Translations under genes and position numbers: made by a program | Shown here: positions 32,103-39,847 of the stretch, in pieces | Numbering within the stretch: position 1 is the stretch's first letter | How the letters are laid out: each line of letters starts with the position of its first letter | Notes under the pieces: generated by a model | What the model saw: only the letters and a program-made list of their open reading frames with translations | What the model was told of the DNA's origin: nothing | Database searches by the model: none | From: Anaerolineales bacterium | Lineage (GTDB): Bacteria; Chloroflexota; Anaerolineae; Anaerolineales; Villigracilaceae | DNA length: 64,000 nt | Assembly (NCBI GenBank): GCA_015075725.1 | Contig: JABTTV010000001.1 | Span: 3,162,001-3,226,000 of the forward strand | Direction of reading: 5' to 3'

Positions 32103-33827
32103 ATGAAACGAAATTATGTCAGGTTGCAGGGGCTTGTTATTGCGGTGATTTTGGTTTCATGTAATTTGCCAATGTCGCCCGCCACTTTATCGCCTGCGCC
32201 TGAGGTCAGTGGAGATGACCAAATACTTCCAGCTCAACCTGGTATGGATCCGTCACAAGCTGAACATCATATCGGTGTGCGTCAGGTAAACGGGGTGGGG
32301 GAATTTCACGACAAAAGAACAGGTGATAAGTTTATTCCTCGCGGCGTGAATTATGTTTTTGTCCCGCTCCCGAATGGGATTACGAACAAACTGCTACAAG
32401 TGGGAATATATGATCCGCAGCGTACACGCGACGATTTTTCTGCATTGGCGGTCTTGGGTTATAACACGGCGCGTGTTTTTCTCGATCATTGCGGTTCCGG
32501 TCCGGGATGTATCGGGGATGAAGATAACAATGGCTTGAATCCCGAATATCTAGATAACATTGCGGACATGATGGCTGCGGGGCGTGAAACGGGTATTTAT
32601 CTCCTCTTTACCTCCAATGACCTGCCCGATCAGGGCGGATATGCAGAGGAGGCAAACTTTGGATCTGGCGGGAATTTTGCAGGGTACCGCAATTCATATT
32701 ACCTGCGTCCCAACGGAATTACAGCCACGCGTCGTTACTGGCGCGACCTGTTGACCGGTCTCAAGGAGCGAAATGCTGCTTTCGACGCTGTTCTTGGCTG
32801 GCAGCTTCTCAACGAACAATGGATGTTTGTCGACCAGCCGCCACTTTCATTGACAAGCGGTCAGATCGAGACAACGACCGGTTCCTATGATGTGAGCGAC
32901 CCTGAACAAAAGAAAAAGATGGTGAGTGATGGGCTTGTCTATTACATTGCGCAAATGAAGGAGGAGATTCTGACTCACGACCCGACAGCGTTGGTAACGA
33001 TGGGTTTCTTTGTTTCCGAAATCGTTGCACCAGACTGGTATGTGGAAACCTCCTCACTCCTACAAAACTCCGATCTGGATTTCTTCGATTTTCATGCCTA
33101 TCCCGGTGGACCCAGCTTCCAAGACCACGCCGAACACTTTGGTATGGTTGGTTACGACGATAAACCCATCGTATTAGGCGAATATGGCGCTTTCCGGCAT
33201 ATTTATACCGAGATCGATTCGGCGGCGCGTGTTATTTCCAAATGGGCGTCGGAGTCCTGCGATTACGGCTTCGATGGATGGCTTTATTGGACGTATTATC
33301 CTTCCGACGCCCACGCGGGCGATCGTACTTGGGGACTGACGGATGAGGCGGGCTACCTGTTGAATCTGTTCGCGCCTGTGAATCAGCCAGACCCCTGCGA
33401 GGAGGTTGTGATTCCCAACGACAATCTGGCGTATGGCAAGCCTGTCACAGCTTCACGCAGTTTGCCTGCAGAACCACCTCATTATGCTGTGGACGATAAT
33501 GCTGGCACACAATGGGGCGCGGAGGAAGGACCCGTTCAGTGGATACAAGTGGATTTGCAGGGAAGTTATCGGGTTACGGAAGTTCGATTGTTAGTGGCTC
33601 AATATCCCGAAGGGGATACAGTTCATCGCCTGCAAGTGCGCGTTTCAGGTAGTGATGCCTTTCAAACTGTCCATGAGTTCACCGGCACGACGAACGATAA
33701 TATCTGGCTGACCTTTGAACCAGATACCCCTCTTGAATACGTGACCCAGATACGTATTCAAACCATATCCAGCCCCTCATGGGTCGCGTGGAAGGAAATT
33801 CAAATCTACGGCGAACCCATTCAATAG
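32103..33827 (+). CDS. Glycoside hydrolase (GH5-like) lipoprotein with C-terminal discoidin domain
   Basis: A 574-residue exported lipoprotein (lipobox ending at Cys20). Residues ~65-400 form a (beta/alpha)8 glycosidase of the cellulase/GH5 clan: VNYVFVP near the first strand, acid/base Glu in LGWQLLNEQW (N237-E238), and nucleophile Glu in IVLGEYGAF (E360). Residues ~440-574 are an F5/8-type C (CBM32-like) carbohydrate-binding domain (GKPVTASRS, YAVDDNAGTQWGAEEG, WIQVDLQG). The substrate is unknown, perhaps a beta-mannan or beta-glucan. The true start is ATG 32103 after ruvB; the frame is open further upstream but overlaps ruvB. Confidence 0.85.
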   Translation: MKRNYVRLQGLVIAVILVSCNLPMSPATLSPAPEVSGDDQILPAQPGMDPSQAEHHIGVRQVNGVGEFHDKRTGDKFIPRGVNYVFVPLPNGITNKLLQVGIYDPQRTRDDFSALAVLGYNTARVFLDHCGSGPGCIGDEDNNGLNPEYLDNIADMMAAGRETGIYLLFTSNDLPDQGGYAEEANFGSGGNFAGYRNSYYLRPNGITATRRYWRDLLTGLKERNAAFDAVLGWQLLNEQWMFVDQPPLSLTSGQIETTTGSYDVSDPEQKKKMVSDGLVYYIAQMKEEILTHDPTALVTMGFFVSEIVAPDWYVETSSLLQNSDLDFFDFHAYPGGPSFQDHAEHFGMVGYDDKPIVLGEYGAFRHIYTEIDSAARVISKWASESCDYGFDGWLYWTYYPSDAHAGDRTWGLTDEAGYLLNLFAPVNQPDPCEEVVIPNDNLAYGKPVTASRSLPAEPPHYAVDDNAGTQWGAEEGPVQWIQVDLQGSYRVTEVRLLVAQYPEGDTVHRLQVRVSGSDAFQTVHEFTGTTNDNIWLTFEPDTPLEYVTQIRIQTISSPSWVAWKEIQIYGEPIQ

Positions 33828-33838
33828 GATTCGATTTC

Positions 33839-34066
33839 ATGGAACCACTCGCCCGTTACCTCAAGCTCGGTGGAATCATCCTCTTCCTCATCGGAGGGGG
33901 AGTATTTCTTGCCGCAAAATTCGGTCTCCCATTGGGAAGGCTGCCCGGCGATATCCGCGTCGAAGGGGAGAATGGATCGTTCTATTTTCCGTTGACGAGT
34001 TCCATCCTAGTGTCGGTCTTACTCACCATTCTCCTGAACATCATTTCCCGCTTCATACAAAAATAA
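33839..34066 (+). CDS. DUF2905 small membrane protein
   Basis: A 75-residue protein with two membrane helices flanking the family motif LGRLPGDIRVEGENGSFYFPL. DUF2905 genes often sit between ruvB and queA in many phyla, and this gene does too, though a glycosidase gene has come between. Function unknown. Start ATG 33839; the next gene begins 1 nt after its stop. Confidence 0.88.
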   Translation: MEPLARYLKLGGIILFLIGGGVFLAAKFGLPLGRLPGDIRVEGENGSFYFPLTSSILVSVLLTILLNIISRFIQK

Positions 34067-34067
34067 C

Positions 34068-35093
34068 TTGAAAACCTCCGATTTCGATTATCACCTCCCG
34101 GAGTCTTCCATTGCTCAGACTCCCATCGAGCCGCGCGATTCGTCCAGGCTTCTGATCCTTCATCGCGAATCCGGGGAAGTGGAGCATCGCCTCTTTCGTG
34201 ATTTGACATCGTTCCTGCACCCAGGCGATTTACTTGTCCTGAACCAGACTCGTGTAATTCCCGCCCGCATCTTTGCCAGAAAGCACTCCGGCGGCAAAGT
34301 GGAATTGCTATTATTACGCCGCCGAGACTCATTGACCTGGGAGGCTTTGGTGGGGGGTAAAGGCTTGCGTGTAGGTAAATCAGTGAAAATCGAGAATGGA
34401 CCGAGCGCAGAAATTGTTGAAGTCCTGGAGGGATCTGAGAGGTTGATAAGATTTTCTGAAGCCATCGAGCCGTATTTCCCGCATGTTGGGAACGTTCCAT
34501 TGCCGCCTTATGTCCATGAAAAATTGGAGGACCCCGAACGATATCAGACGGTCTATTCCAAAGAACCCGGCTCTGCTGCCTCGCCCACGGCTGGCCTTCA
34601 CTTTACGCCGGGGTTGTTCGTAAAAATTAACGAAATTGGAGTGAAGATTGCATACGTCACCTTGCATGTCGGACTGGATACTTTTGCGCCGGTTAACGAA
34701 GACAACCCAGAGGAGCACAAAATCCACAGCGAGTGGTGCGAGTTGACCCAGGGAACGGCCGATTTGATCAATGAGACCAAACGAAACGGTGGGCGGGTAA
34801 TTGCAGTTGGCACCACATCGGTGAGAATGCTCGAAAGCGCCGCCAATCTCCAATCTCCAATTTCCGACTCTCACATCCTCCCGTTTACCGGCTCGACCAC
34901 TTTGTTTATCCTCCCCGGCTACCAATTCAAAGTTGTCGATGCGATGATCACGAATTTCCACCTGCCCAAGTCCACGTTGATAATGCTCGTCAGCGCCTTT
35001 GCGGGAAGGGAGCGAATTTTGCACACCTACGAGCTGGCAATTAATGAAGGCTATCGCTTTTACTCCTTCGGCGATGCGATGTTAATCCTCTAA
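34068..35093 (+). CDS. queA: S-adenosylmethionine:tRNA ribosyltransferase-isomerase QueA
   Basis: Transfers the ribosyl part of S-adenosylmethionine to preQ1 on tRNA, the step after Tgt. Family motifs are present: FDYHLPESSIAQTPIEPRDSSRLL, DLLVLNQTRVIPARI, AGLHFT, HVGLDTFAPV, GTTSVRMLES and YQFKVVDAMITNFHLPKSTLIMLVSAFAG. 341 residues. The start is TTG at 34068, directly after DUF2905. A heptamer-like tract (CCAATCTCCAATCTCCAATT, near 34849) falls in a variable loop (residues ~262-268). Confidence 0.96.
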   Translation: MKTSDFDYHLPESSIAQTPIEPRDSSRLLILHRESGEVEHRLFRDLTSFLHPGDLLVLNQTRVIPARIFARKHSGGKVELLLLRRRDSLTWEALVGGKGLRVGKSVKIENGPSAEIVEVLEGSERLIRFSEAIEPYFPHVGNVPLPPYVHEKLEDPERYQTVYSKEPGSAASPTAGLHFTPGLFVKINEIGVKIAYVTLHVGLDTFAPVNEDNPEEHKIHSEWCELTQGTADLINETKRNGGRVIAVGTTSVRMLESAANLQSPISDSHILPFTGSTTLFILPGYQFKVVDAMITNFHLPKSTLIMLVSAFAGRERILHTYELAINEGYRFYSFGDAMLIL

Positions 35094-35132
35094 TTCTCCA
35101 ATCTCTAATAACCTATTACCCTCAACATCTCC

Positions 35133-35795
35133 ATGAATTCCCTTTCAACTATAAACAAAGAAATCATCTACTGCCGTAAATGTCCCCGTCTTGTCGCATG
35201 GCGCCAGGAAGTGGCGCGGGTGAAGCGCAAGGCGTATAAAGACGAGGAATATTGGGGAAAGCCGGTGCCGGGATTCGGCGATCCAAAAGCGCGAGTCCTC
35301 GTGGTGGGACTCGCTCCTGGCGCGCACGGATCGAATCGCACCGGGCGTCAATTCACAGGAGATGCCTCCGGCAACTTTTTGTTTCCAGCGTTGTACAAAG
35401 CCGGGTTTGCGAACCAGCCCCGGGCGGAGTCGCGAGGCGATGGCCTCATCCTCAAAGATATGTATATTACCGCGTCCGGGCGTTGTGCTCCGCCGGATAA
35501 TAAACCGACCCCTCAAGAATTGGATAATTGTCAGCCTTATCTTGAGCGGGAGATTGCCATCATACAGCCGAAGGTGATCGTGGGCCTGGGTAAGATTGCC
35601 TTTGATCGACTCCTCAAGGTATTCGCCCTGCGCGGATTAAAGTTTTCGCATGGAGCGACCTATAAACTGATTACCGGCCTCTGGTTAATATGTTCTTATC
35701 ACCCCAGCCACCAGAACACTTCGACGGGAAAGTTGACCGTGAAGATGTTCGATGAGATTTGGAAAAAAGCCGGGCAATTGGCATCGGGAAGTTGA
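35133..35795 (+). CDS. Uracil-DNA glycosylase, family 5 (UDGb type)
   Basis: Removes uracil and other deaminated bases from DNA. Motif 1 VVGLAPGAHGSNRTGRQFTGD and the late CSYHPSHQNT are diagnostic of the Fe-S cluster-containing family 5 enzymes common in thermophiles and actinobacteria. Cysteines C14 and C17 (CRKC), one in SGRCAPP and one in LDNCQPY are the probable cluster ligands. 220 residues. Four bases separate it from the next gene. Confidence 0.92.
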   Translation: MNSLSTINKEIIYCRKCPRLVAWRQEVARVKRKAYKDEEYWGKPVPGFGDPKARVLVVGLAPGAHGSNRTGRQFTGDASGNFLFPALYKAGFANQPRAESRGDGLILKDMYITASGRCAPPDNKPTPQELDNCQPYLEREIAIIQPKVIVGLGKIAFDRLLKVFALRGLKFSHGATYKLITGLWLICSYHPSHQNTSTGKLTVKMFDEIWKKAGQLASGS

Positions 35796-35798
35796 ACA

Positions 35799-36545
35799 AT
35801 GGAAAAAATCCTAAGGCTCTCTGCGGCGATTACGATTGTCTTAGTTACTATTGTGTTCGTAGCGGGACTTATCTATTGGGTGAGCGGCGCGTACCCCGCA
35901 ACGGATACTGCTTTGCAAGCAATCAAATCCGACTCGGCTGTCTTCGTGACTGAAGAGAATGCCTGGGTGACGTTTTATCCATCCAATGACCTTCAGCCTG
36001 AAACAGGATTTATCTTCTACCCCGGCGCGAACGTGGACTTCCGCGCCTATGCGCCGGTGATGAAATTGATCGCCGCGGATGGTTATTTCGTCACAGTTCT
36101 TCCCATGCCGTTGAACATTTCGTTTTTCGACTCGAACGCCGCGGCTCGCGTGCAAGCCGAATACCCTCAGGTCGGGAATTGGTTTGTGGGCGGGCACTCC
36201 CTCGGCGGCGTGACAGCGTCGTCTTATGTTTCGACCCACGAAGAAATTCAAGGACTTGTTCTTTGGGCATCTGCGCCGGGAAATAATGCCTTGATCGGGC
36301 GGGAATCGAACGTCCTATTGGTTTATGGGTCATTGGACGGATTGTTTACTCCCGCCATGCTCGAGGATGCCCACGAGTTTCTCCCGGTTGAAACACAATT
36401 TGTTCCCATTGAAGGTGGAAATCACTCACAGTTCGGCGCATATGGGCTTCAGGATGGTGATCTTGCGGCGTCGGTCTCGCCTGAAGAACAATGGGAGAAG
36501 GTCGCTGAAGCGACAGTTGAGTTTTTCAATGGGGTAATTAAATAA
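35799..36545 (+). CDS. Alpha/beta hydrolase, membrane-anchored
   Basis: A 248-residue protein with an N-terminal signal anchor (~8-30) and an exported alpha/beta-hydrolase domain. The nucleophile elbow is GGHSLGG (Ser134), the acid probably Asp180 (YGSLDGLF) and the His in GGNHSQFG (H209). It resembles the Abhydrolase_5 group of Gram-positive and Chloroflexota membrane hydrolases; substrate unknown. It shares only general fold with the unrelated hydrolase gene that follows. Confidence 0.85.
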   Translation: MEKILRLSAAITIVLVTIVFVAGLIYWVSGAYPATDTALQAIKSDSAVFVTEENAWVTFYPSNDLQPETGFIFYPGANVDFRAYAPVMKLIAADGYFVTVLPMPLNISFFDSNAAARVQAEYPQVGNWFVGGHSLGGVTASSYVSTHEEIQGLVLWASAPGNNALIGRESNVLLVYGSLDGLFTPAMLEDAHEFLPVETQFVPIEGGNHSQFGAYGLQDGDLAASVSPEEQWEKVAEATVEFFNGVIK

Positions 36546-36568
36546 CAGTTGTCGCCAACTAATTGACT

Positions 36569-37537
36569 ATGAAACGATTGAAGAGGATTATTTTTCTTTC
36601 TTTTATTTTCGCCTGCGTCACGTCCGCGCTGGGACCGTTCGCCATCCCGGTTCCTGCGTTGGAGGGATTGGCGAGCGAGCAGGAGCTCCTCGAACCGGAC
36701 AGTAAATTCATCAAGATCAATGGTGTGTCGATTCATTACAAGGAAGCGGGTTCGGGAGAAACCACCTTTGTTCTTCTGCATCCGTTTGGCGGAAGCACCT
36801 TTTCCTGGCGCGAGGTCATGGATGATTTTGCAAAATATGGAAAAGTCATCGCGTATGACCGCCCGGCGTTCGGTCTCACGGAAAGGCCGATGCCGGAGGA
36901 TTGGGAGTCGAATCCCTATGGCATGAAAGCCAATATCGAACTCCTGCGAGGATTGCTGGACGCCTTCGGTGTTGAGAAAGCCGTCCTGGTGGGAAACTCA
37001 GCCGGGGGCGGGGTTGTGGCGGCGTTCGCGATGGAGTATCCTGAACGTGTAGGCGAACTAATCCTTGTCGCTCCAGGCCTTGGCGGCGGGCGCGGACCGC
37101 AATTCCCTGCCTGGGCGCTTCCGCTGATGTGGACTCCGCAAATGCGCCATCTTGGTCCGCTGATGATGCGTGAATACCAGGAAAGCCTTCCGCGCACACT
37201 TGAGCGCGGATGGTTTGACAAGGATAAACTTACCGATGAAATCCGCGCGAGACATTTGCAGGTGTTGACCATTGAGAATTGGGACCGCGCTTTTTACGAA
37301 TTGACCTTTGCGCCTGCGTATCCGGAACTGCGTCCGCTATTGCCGGATCTAACCATGCCGGTCTTGATCGTGGCCGGACAGGAAGACCGTCTCATCCGTT
37401 CGTGGTATTTCGAAGCGGTCACCGCGGAGATGCCGGATGCCATGTTGGAACTGATCCCCGAATGCGGGCATGTGCCGCAGGAGGAATGTCCCGAACCATT
37501 CATGGAGATCGTTTTGGAATATTTGAGCAGCCGGTGA
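36569..37537 (+). CDS. Alpha/beta hydrolase, secreted
   Basis: A 322-residue alpha/beta-fold hydrolase with a signal peptide (~1-24). The HPFGGSTFSW oxyanion region, YDRPAFGLTERP, elbow GNSAGGG (Ser144), acid in GQEDRL and His in ECGHVPQEE match the MhpC/haloperoxidase-like family. Substrate unknown. ATG 36569 was chosen over TTG 36563. It is followed after 37 nt by the TGA-containing peroxiredoxin gene. Confidence 0.87.
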   Translation: MKRLKRIIFLSFIFACVTSALGPFAIPVPALEGLASEQELLEPDSKFIKINGVSIHYKEAGSGETTFVLLHPFGGSTFSWREVMDDFAKYGKVIAYDRPAFGLTERPMPEDWESNPYGMKANIELLRGLLDAFGVEKAVLVGNSAGGGVVAAFAMEYPERVGELILVAPGLGGGRGPQFPAWALPLMWTPQMRHLGPLMMREYQESLPRTLERGWFDKDKLTDEIRARHLQVLTIENWDRAFYELTFAPAYPELRPLLPDLTMPVLIVAGQEDRLIRSWYFEAVTAEMPDAMLELIPECGHVPQEECPEPFMEIVLEYLSSR

Positions 37538-37574
37538 TCCATGCAAGGTGTCGGCTCGAGCCTGGGAACATTCG

Positions 37575-38057
37575 ATGAAAACAACCCTCATTACGCCCGG
37601 AGCAGATGCGCCGGATTTTGAACTCGCGGATATCAATGGGGTATACATCCGCCTTTCCGATTTCCGTGGAAAAAAAACCGTTGTATTGTCATTTTTACGA
37701 GGATTCATGTGACCATATTGCCGGGCGCAGTTGGCGCGCATGAGCGATCATTACAACGACTTTACTTCACGAAGTGCGGAGATCCTCGCAGTCGGTCCCG
37801 ATGGTTTGGAGTCGTTCAGGCGTTACTGGCAGCGCGAAGAGATTCCTTATATCGGTTTGCCTGATCCAGACCATGTCGTTGCCAAACTCTATAAGCAGGA
37901 AGTGAATCTTTTCAAACTTGGGCGGATGCCGCTGAATTGCATCGTGGATGCGGAAGGCAAGATACGCTATGTGCATTACGGTTCATCCATGATGGATATT
38001 CCGGATAACCAGACCTTTCTCGGTGTAATAGATAAACTCAACGCGTCATCCAGTTAA
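37575..38057 (+). CDS. Peroxiredoxin-like AhpC/TSA protein, probable selenoprotein (in-frame TGA at codon 46)
   Basis: From ATG 37575 the frame reads a thioredoxin-fold peroxiredoxin start (GADAPDFELADINGVYIRLSDFRGKKTVVLSFLRGFM), then TGA (37710-37712), then PYCRAQLARMSDHYNDF and a full AhpC/TSA remainder (AVGPDG, RMPLNCIVDAEGKIRYVHYG) to a TAA at 38055. Homologues have FxRGxWCPYC here, so the TGA stands exactly where the peroxidatic Cys is expected, giving a U-P-Y-C (UxxC) redox motif. Both flanks are intact and the frame never shifts, unlike a decaying pseudogene. A SECIS-like hairpin follows. Total 160 residues with Sec46. Only the downstream part (37731 onward) is open without the TGA. 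Sec decoding is inferred; no sel genes are in the window. Confidence 0.8.
37705..37743 (+). promoter_or_regulatory. Putative bacterial SECIS hairpin
   Basis: A lower stem including the TGA pairs 37705-37711 with 37737-37743 (7 bp, one G-U); an upper stem pairs 37726-37728 with 37734-37736 under the loop AGTTG (37729-37733). The loop starts 16 nt after the TGA and has G at its second position, which fits the general placement rules for bacterial SECIS elements. An alternative uses a 4-bp GCGC upper stem (37725-37728 with 37734-37737). Confidence 0.5.
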
Positions 38058-38058
38058 C

Positions 38059-39093
38059 ATGACATTGGGACGCATTGCCTTCCTTGGCTCCGGCGAGACT
38101 TCGCTTGCGGGTGGACGTATCTTCGAAACTCTTGCCCGCCTCCTTCCCCAGCCGCTGCGGATCGCCATCCTTGAAACGCCAGCCGGCTTCGAGCTTAACG
38201 CCTCTCTTGTCGCCGGTCGCGTTGGCGACTTTCTCAAGACCCGTTTGAGGAATTACAAACCGGTCATCGACCTTGTCCCCGCAAGGAAAAAAGGGACGGA
38301 ATTCAGCCCGGATAACCCCGAAATCCTCAAGCCGTTATTGCAGGCAAACATGATCTTTATGGGACCGGGCAGCCCGAGTTATATGTCGCGTCAATTGAAG
38401 GATACGCTCGCCTGGGAGATCATCCGCGCGCGTCACAGGCAGGGAGCGACTCTCGTGTTTGCCTCTGCCGCAACCATTTCGGTGGGGCAGTGGGTCCTGC
38501 CTGTTTATGAAATCTACAAAGTGGGCGAGGACGTGCATGTTAAAGACGGTCTGGGATTTTTCTCCGATTTCGGGATGCATGTATCGTTCGTGCCGCATTG
38601 GAACAACGCCGAAGGCGGCGTGGACCTGGATACGAGCCGCTGTTTCGTCGGCATGGAACGCTTCGAACAATGGCGCGGATTGACTCCCAAAGACAATATC
38701 ATCGTCGGCCTGGACGAACACTCCGGCATCATCATGGATTGCGAAAAGGGAAATTGCGATGTGCATGGCGTCAGTTCGGTCTCGGTGATCAAGCATGACT
38801 CTTCAGGAATGTATCCGGCCGGGTCGAATTTTTCGTTGAGCGAACTCGGAACTTGCACACCACCGGATCCCATCGAAAGAGGACTCCGCCCCGATGTGCT
38901 GGAATTGATTCGATCGACCCACACATCGGAGAACAATGGTCCTCCCGGGGAAGTGCTCGCACTGCTCGAAAAACGCAGGGAAGCGCGCGCAAACAAAGAC
39001 TTTTCATATTCAGACAGTTTGCGGGATGAAATTGCCGCTTTGGGATGGAGGATCAAGGACACGAAGGAGGGGCAGGAATTGGAGAGGATATAG
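38059..39093 (+). CDS. Peptidase S51-like protein with cysteinyl-tRNA-synthetase-type C-terminal tail
   Basis: A 344-residue protein. Residues 1-~285 resemble the S51/cyanophycinase class-I glutamine-amidotransferase-like fold (IAFLGSGETS, MGPGSPSYMSRQL, VFASAATISVGQWVLPVYEIYKVG), though the usual nucleophile GxSAGA is altered to FASAAT. Residues ~295-344 (LLEKRREARANKDFSYSDSLRDEIAALGWRIKDTKEG) match the C-terminal end of cysteinyl-tRNA synthetase. The fusion may help RNA or protein binding; function unknown. It starts 1 nt after the peroxiredoxin stop, so the two are co-expressed. Confidence 0.72.
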   Translation: MTLGRIAFLGSGETSLAGGRIFETLARLLPQPLRIAILETPAGFELNASLVAGRVGDFLKTRLRNYKPVIDLVPARKKGTEFSPDNPEILKPLLQANMIFMGPGSPSYMSRQLKDTLAWEIIRARHRQGATLVFASAATISVGQWVLPVYEIYKVGEDVHVKDGLGFFSDFGMHVSFVPHWNNAEGGVDLDTSRCFVGMERFEQWRGLTPKDNIIVGLDEHSGIIMDCEKGNCDVHGVSSVSVIKHDSSGMYPAGSNFSLSELGTCTPPDPIERGLRPDVLELIRSTHTSENNGPPGEVLALLEKRREARANKDFSYSDSLRDEIAALGWRIKDTKEGQELERI

Positions 39094-39105
39094 GGTGAAG
39101 GTATG

Positions 39106-39130
39106 AAAAAACCTTCTCTGCAAGAGAAGG
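39106..39130 (-). terminator. Intrinsic terminator of the rel-moeA-VKOR operon
   Basis: An 8-bp perfect stem (39112-39119 with 39123-39130, GCA loop) is followed on the minus strand by six T (A-run 39106-39111). It ends transcription 43 nt after the stop of the small acidic gene; on the plus strand it lacks a T-run. Confidence 0.85.
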
Positions 39131-39172
39131 CTCAATGGGTGGTTTCAAGACAATACAAGTCAACGAGGCGGG

Positions 39173-39403
39173 TTAGAATTCATCCTCCTCTTCCAGCCAC
39201 TCATCGTCCTCTTCGCCGTCTATTTCTTCGTCGTCCCATTCATCCACTTCGTCTTCATCCTCCCATTCGTCATCGGAGGCGGATCCTTCGGAAGGAGAGT
39301 AAGTCACACAACCCGTGTCCGGGTCGAGTTCGACGGCGGCGGCGCCGCATAAGCCTTCATCGATGAACACGCAGTCGGTGTAGTGACATTTGATACGGGG
39401 CAT
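39173..39403 (-). CDS. Small Cys-rich protein with an acidic tail (DUF1540-like)
   Basis: A 76-residue protein. The first half has four Cys (C6, C11, C19, C30 in CHYTDCVF...LCGAAAV...TGC), like DUF1540 metal-binding peptides; the second half (from ~40) is almost entirely Asp, Glu and Trp. ATG 39403 with AGGAGG upstream sets the start; the longer frame from 39499 overlaps the VKOR gene and is not supported. Last gene of the minus-strand operon. Function unknown; a metal- or protein-binding role is possible. Confidence 0.75.
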   Translation of the reverse strand: MPRIKCHYTDCVFIDEGLCGAAAVELDPDTGCVTYSPSEGSASDDEWEDEDEVDEWDDEEIDGEEDDEWLEEEDEF

Positions 39404-39414
39404 TTCTAGTCCTC

Positions 39415-39840
39415 CTAGATTTCGTTTCGAATCAGACGCGCGACCGCAATGATGAAGATCAGGGTCATCGCTGCCTGTGATGTGAGACAGAACGGGCAAT
39501 ACGCCTTGAGGATGGCAAATTCCACATAGATCAGCCAGAGGGTGAAAAGGAAGCCTGTCAGCGACATGCCGAAGACCAGCATGGCCCCATTCCTGCGCAG
39601 GTACCCGATTTTATCCTCGTAGTAATGAACGATAAGGATCGCCGCGTACCCGATCACCCCGAGCACTGCAACCGGGATCCCGTTTACTTCAGAAAACACG
39701 CTGGCATTGACGGTCGAGCAATCACCCGATCCCAGGCACATGCCATCGTTCCCGGTATATTTGTAAACCGTCATGTAAACAGAGACTGCAAGTCCGACGA
39801 TAACAAGCGCAACCGACGAGCGAAAAAGCCATTTATCCAC
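39415..39840 (-). CDS. Vitamin K epoxide reductase family protein
   Basis: A 141-residue, four-helix quinone-dependent thiol oxidase. The four redox cysteines are visible: C35 and C41 (MCLGSGDCSTVNAS) and C115-x-x-C118 (YCPFC). Bacterial VKOR reoxidises DsbA-type proteins to form disulfides outside the cytoplasm. A DsbA partner is not in the window. Eight bases separate it from moeA, which precedes it on this strand. Confidence 0.93.
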   Translation of the reverse strand: MDKWLFRSSVALVIVGLAVSVYMTVYKYTGNDGMCLGSGDCSTVNASVFSEVNGIPVAVLGVIGYAAILIVHYYEDKIGYLRRNGAMLVFGMSLTGFLFTLWLIYVEFAILKAYCPFCLTSQAAMTLIFIIAVARLIRNEI

Positions 39841-39847
39841 GTTTCCT

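Noticed and set aside
37575..37730. Reading the 5' half of the peroxiredoxin gene as a pseudogene remnant
   Set aside because: No frameshift or second stop is present, and the TGA falls exactly on the catalytic Cys codon, which is much better explained by selenocysteine.
39103..39366. An 87-codon plus-strand frame after the S51-like gene
   Set aside because: It begins in the minus-strand terminator and is the antisense of the small acidic gene; the Arg/Pro-rich translation is an artefact of its Glu/Asp codons.
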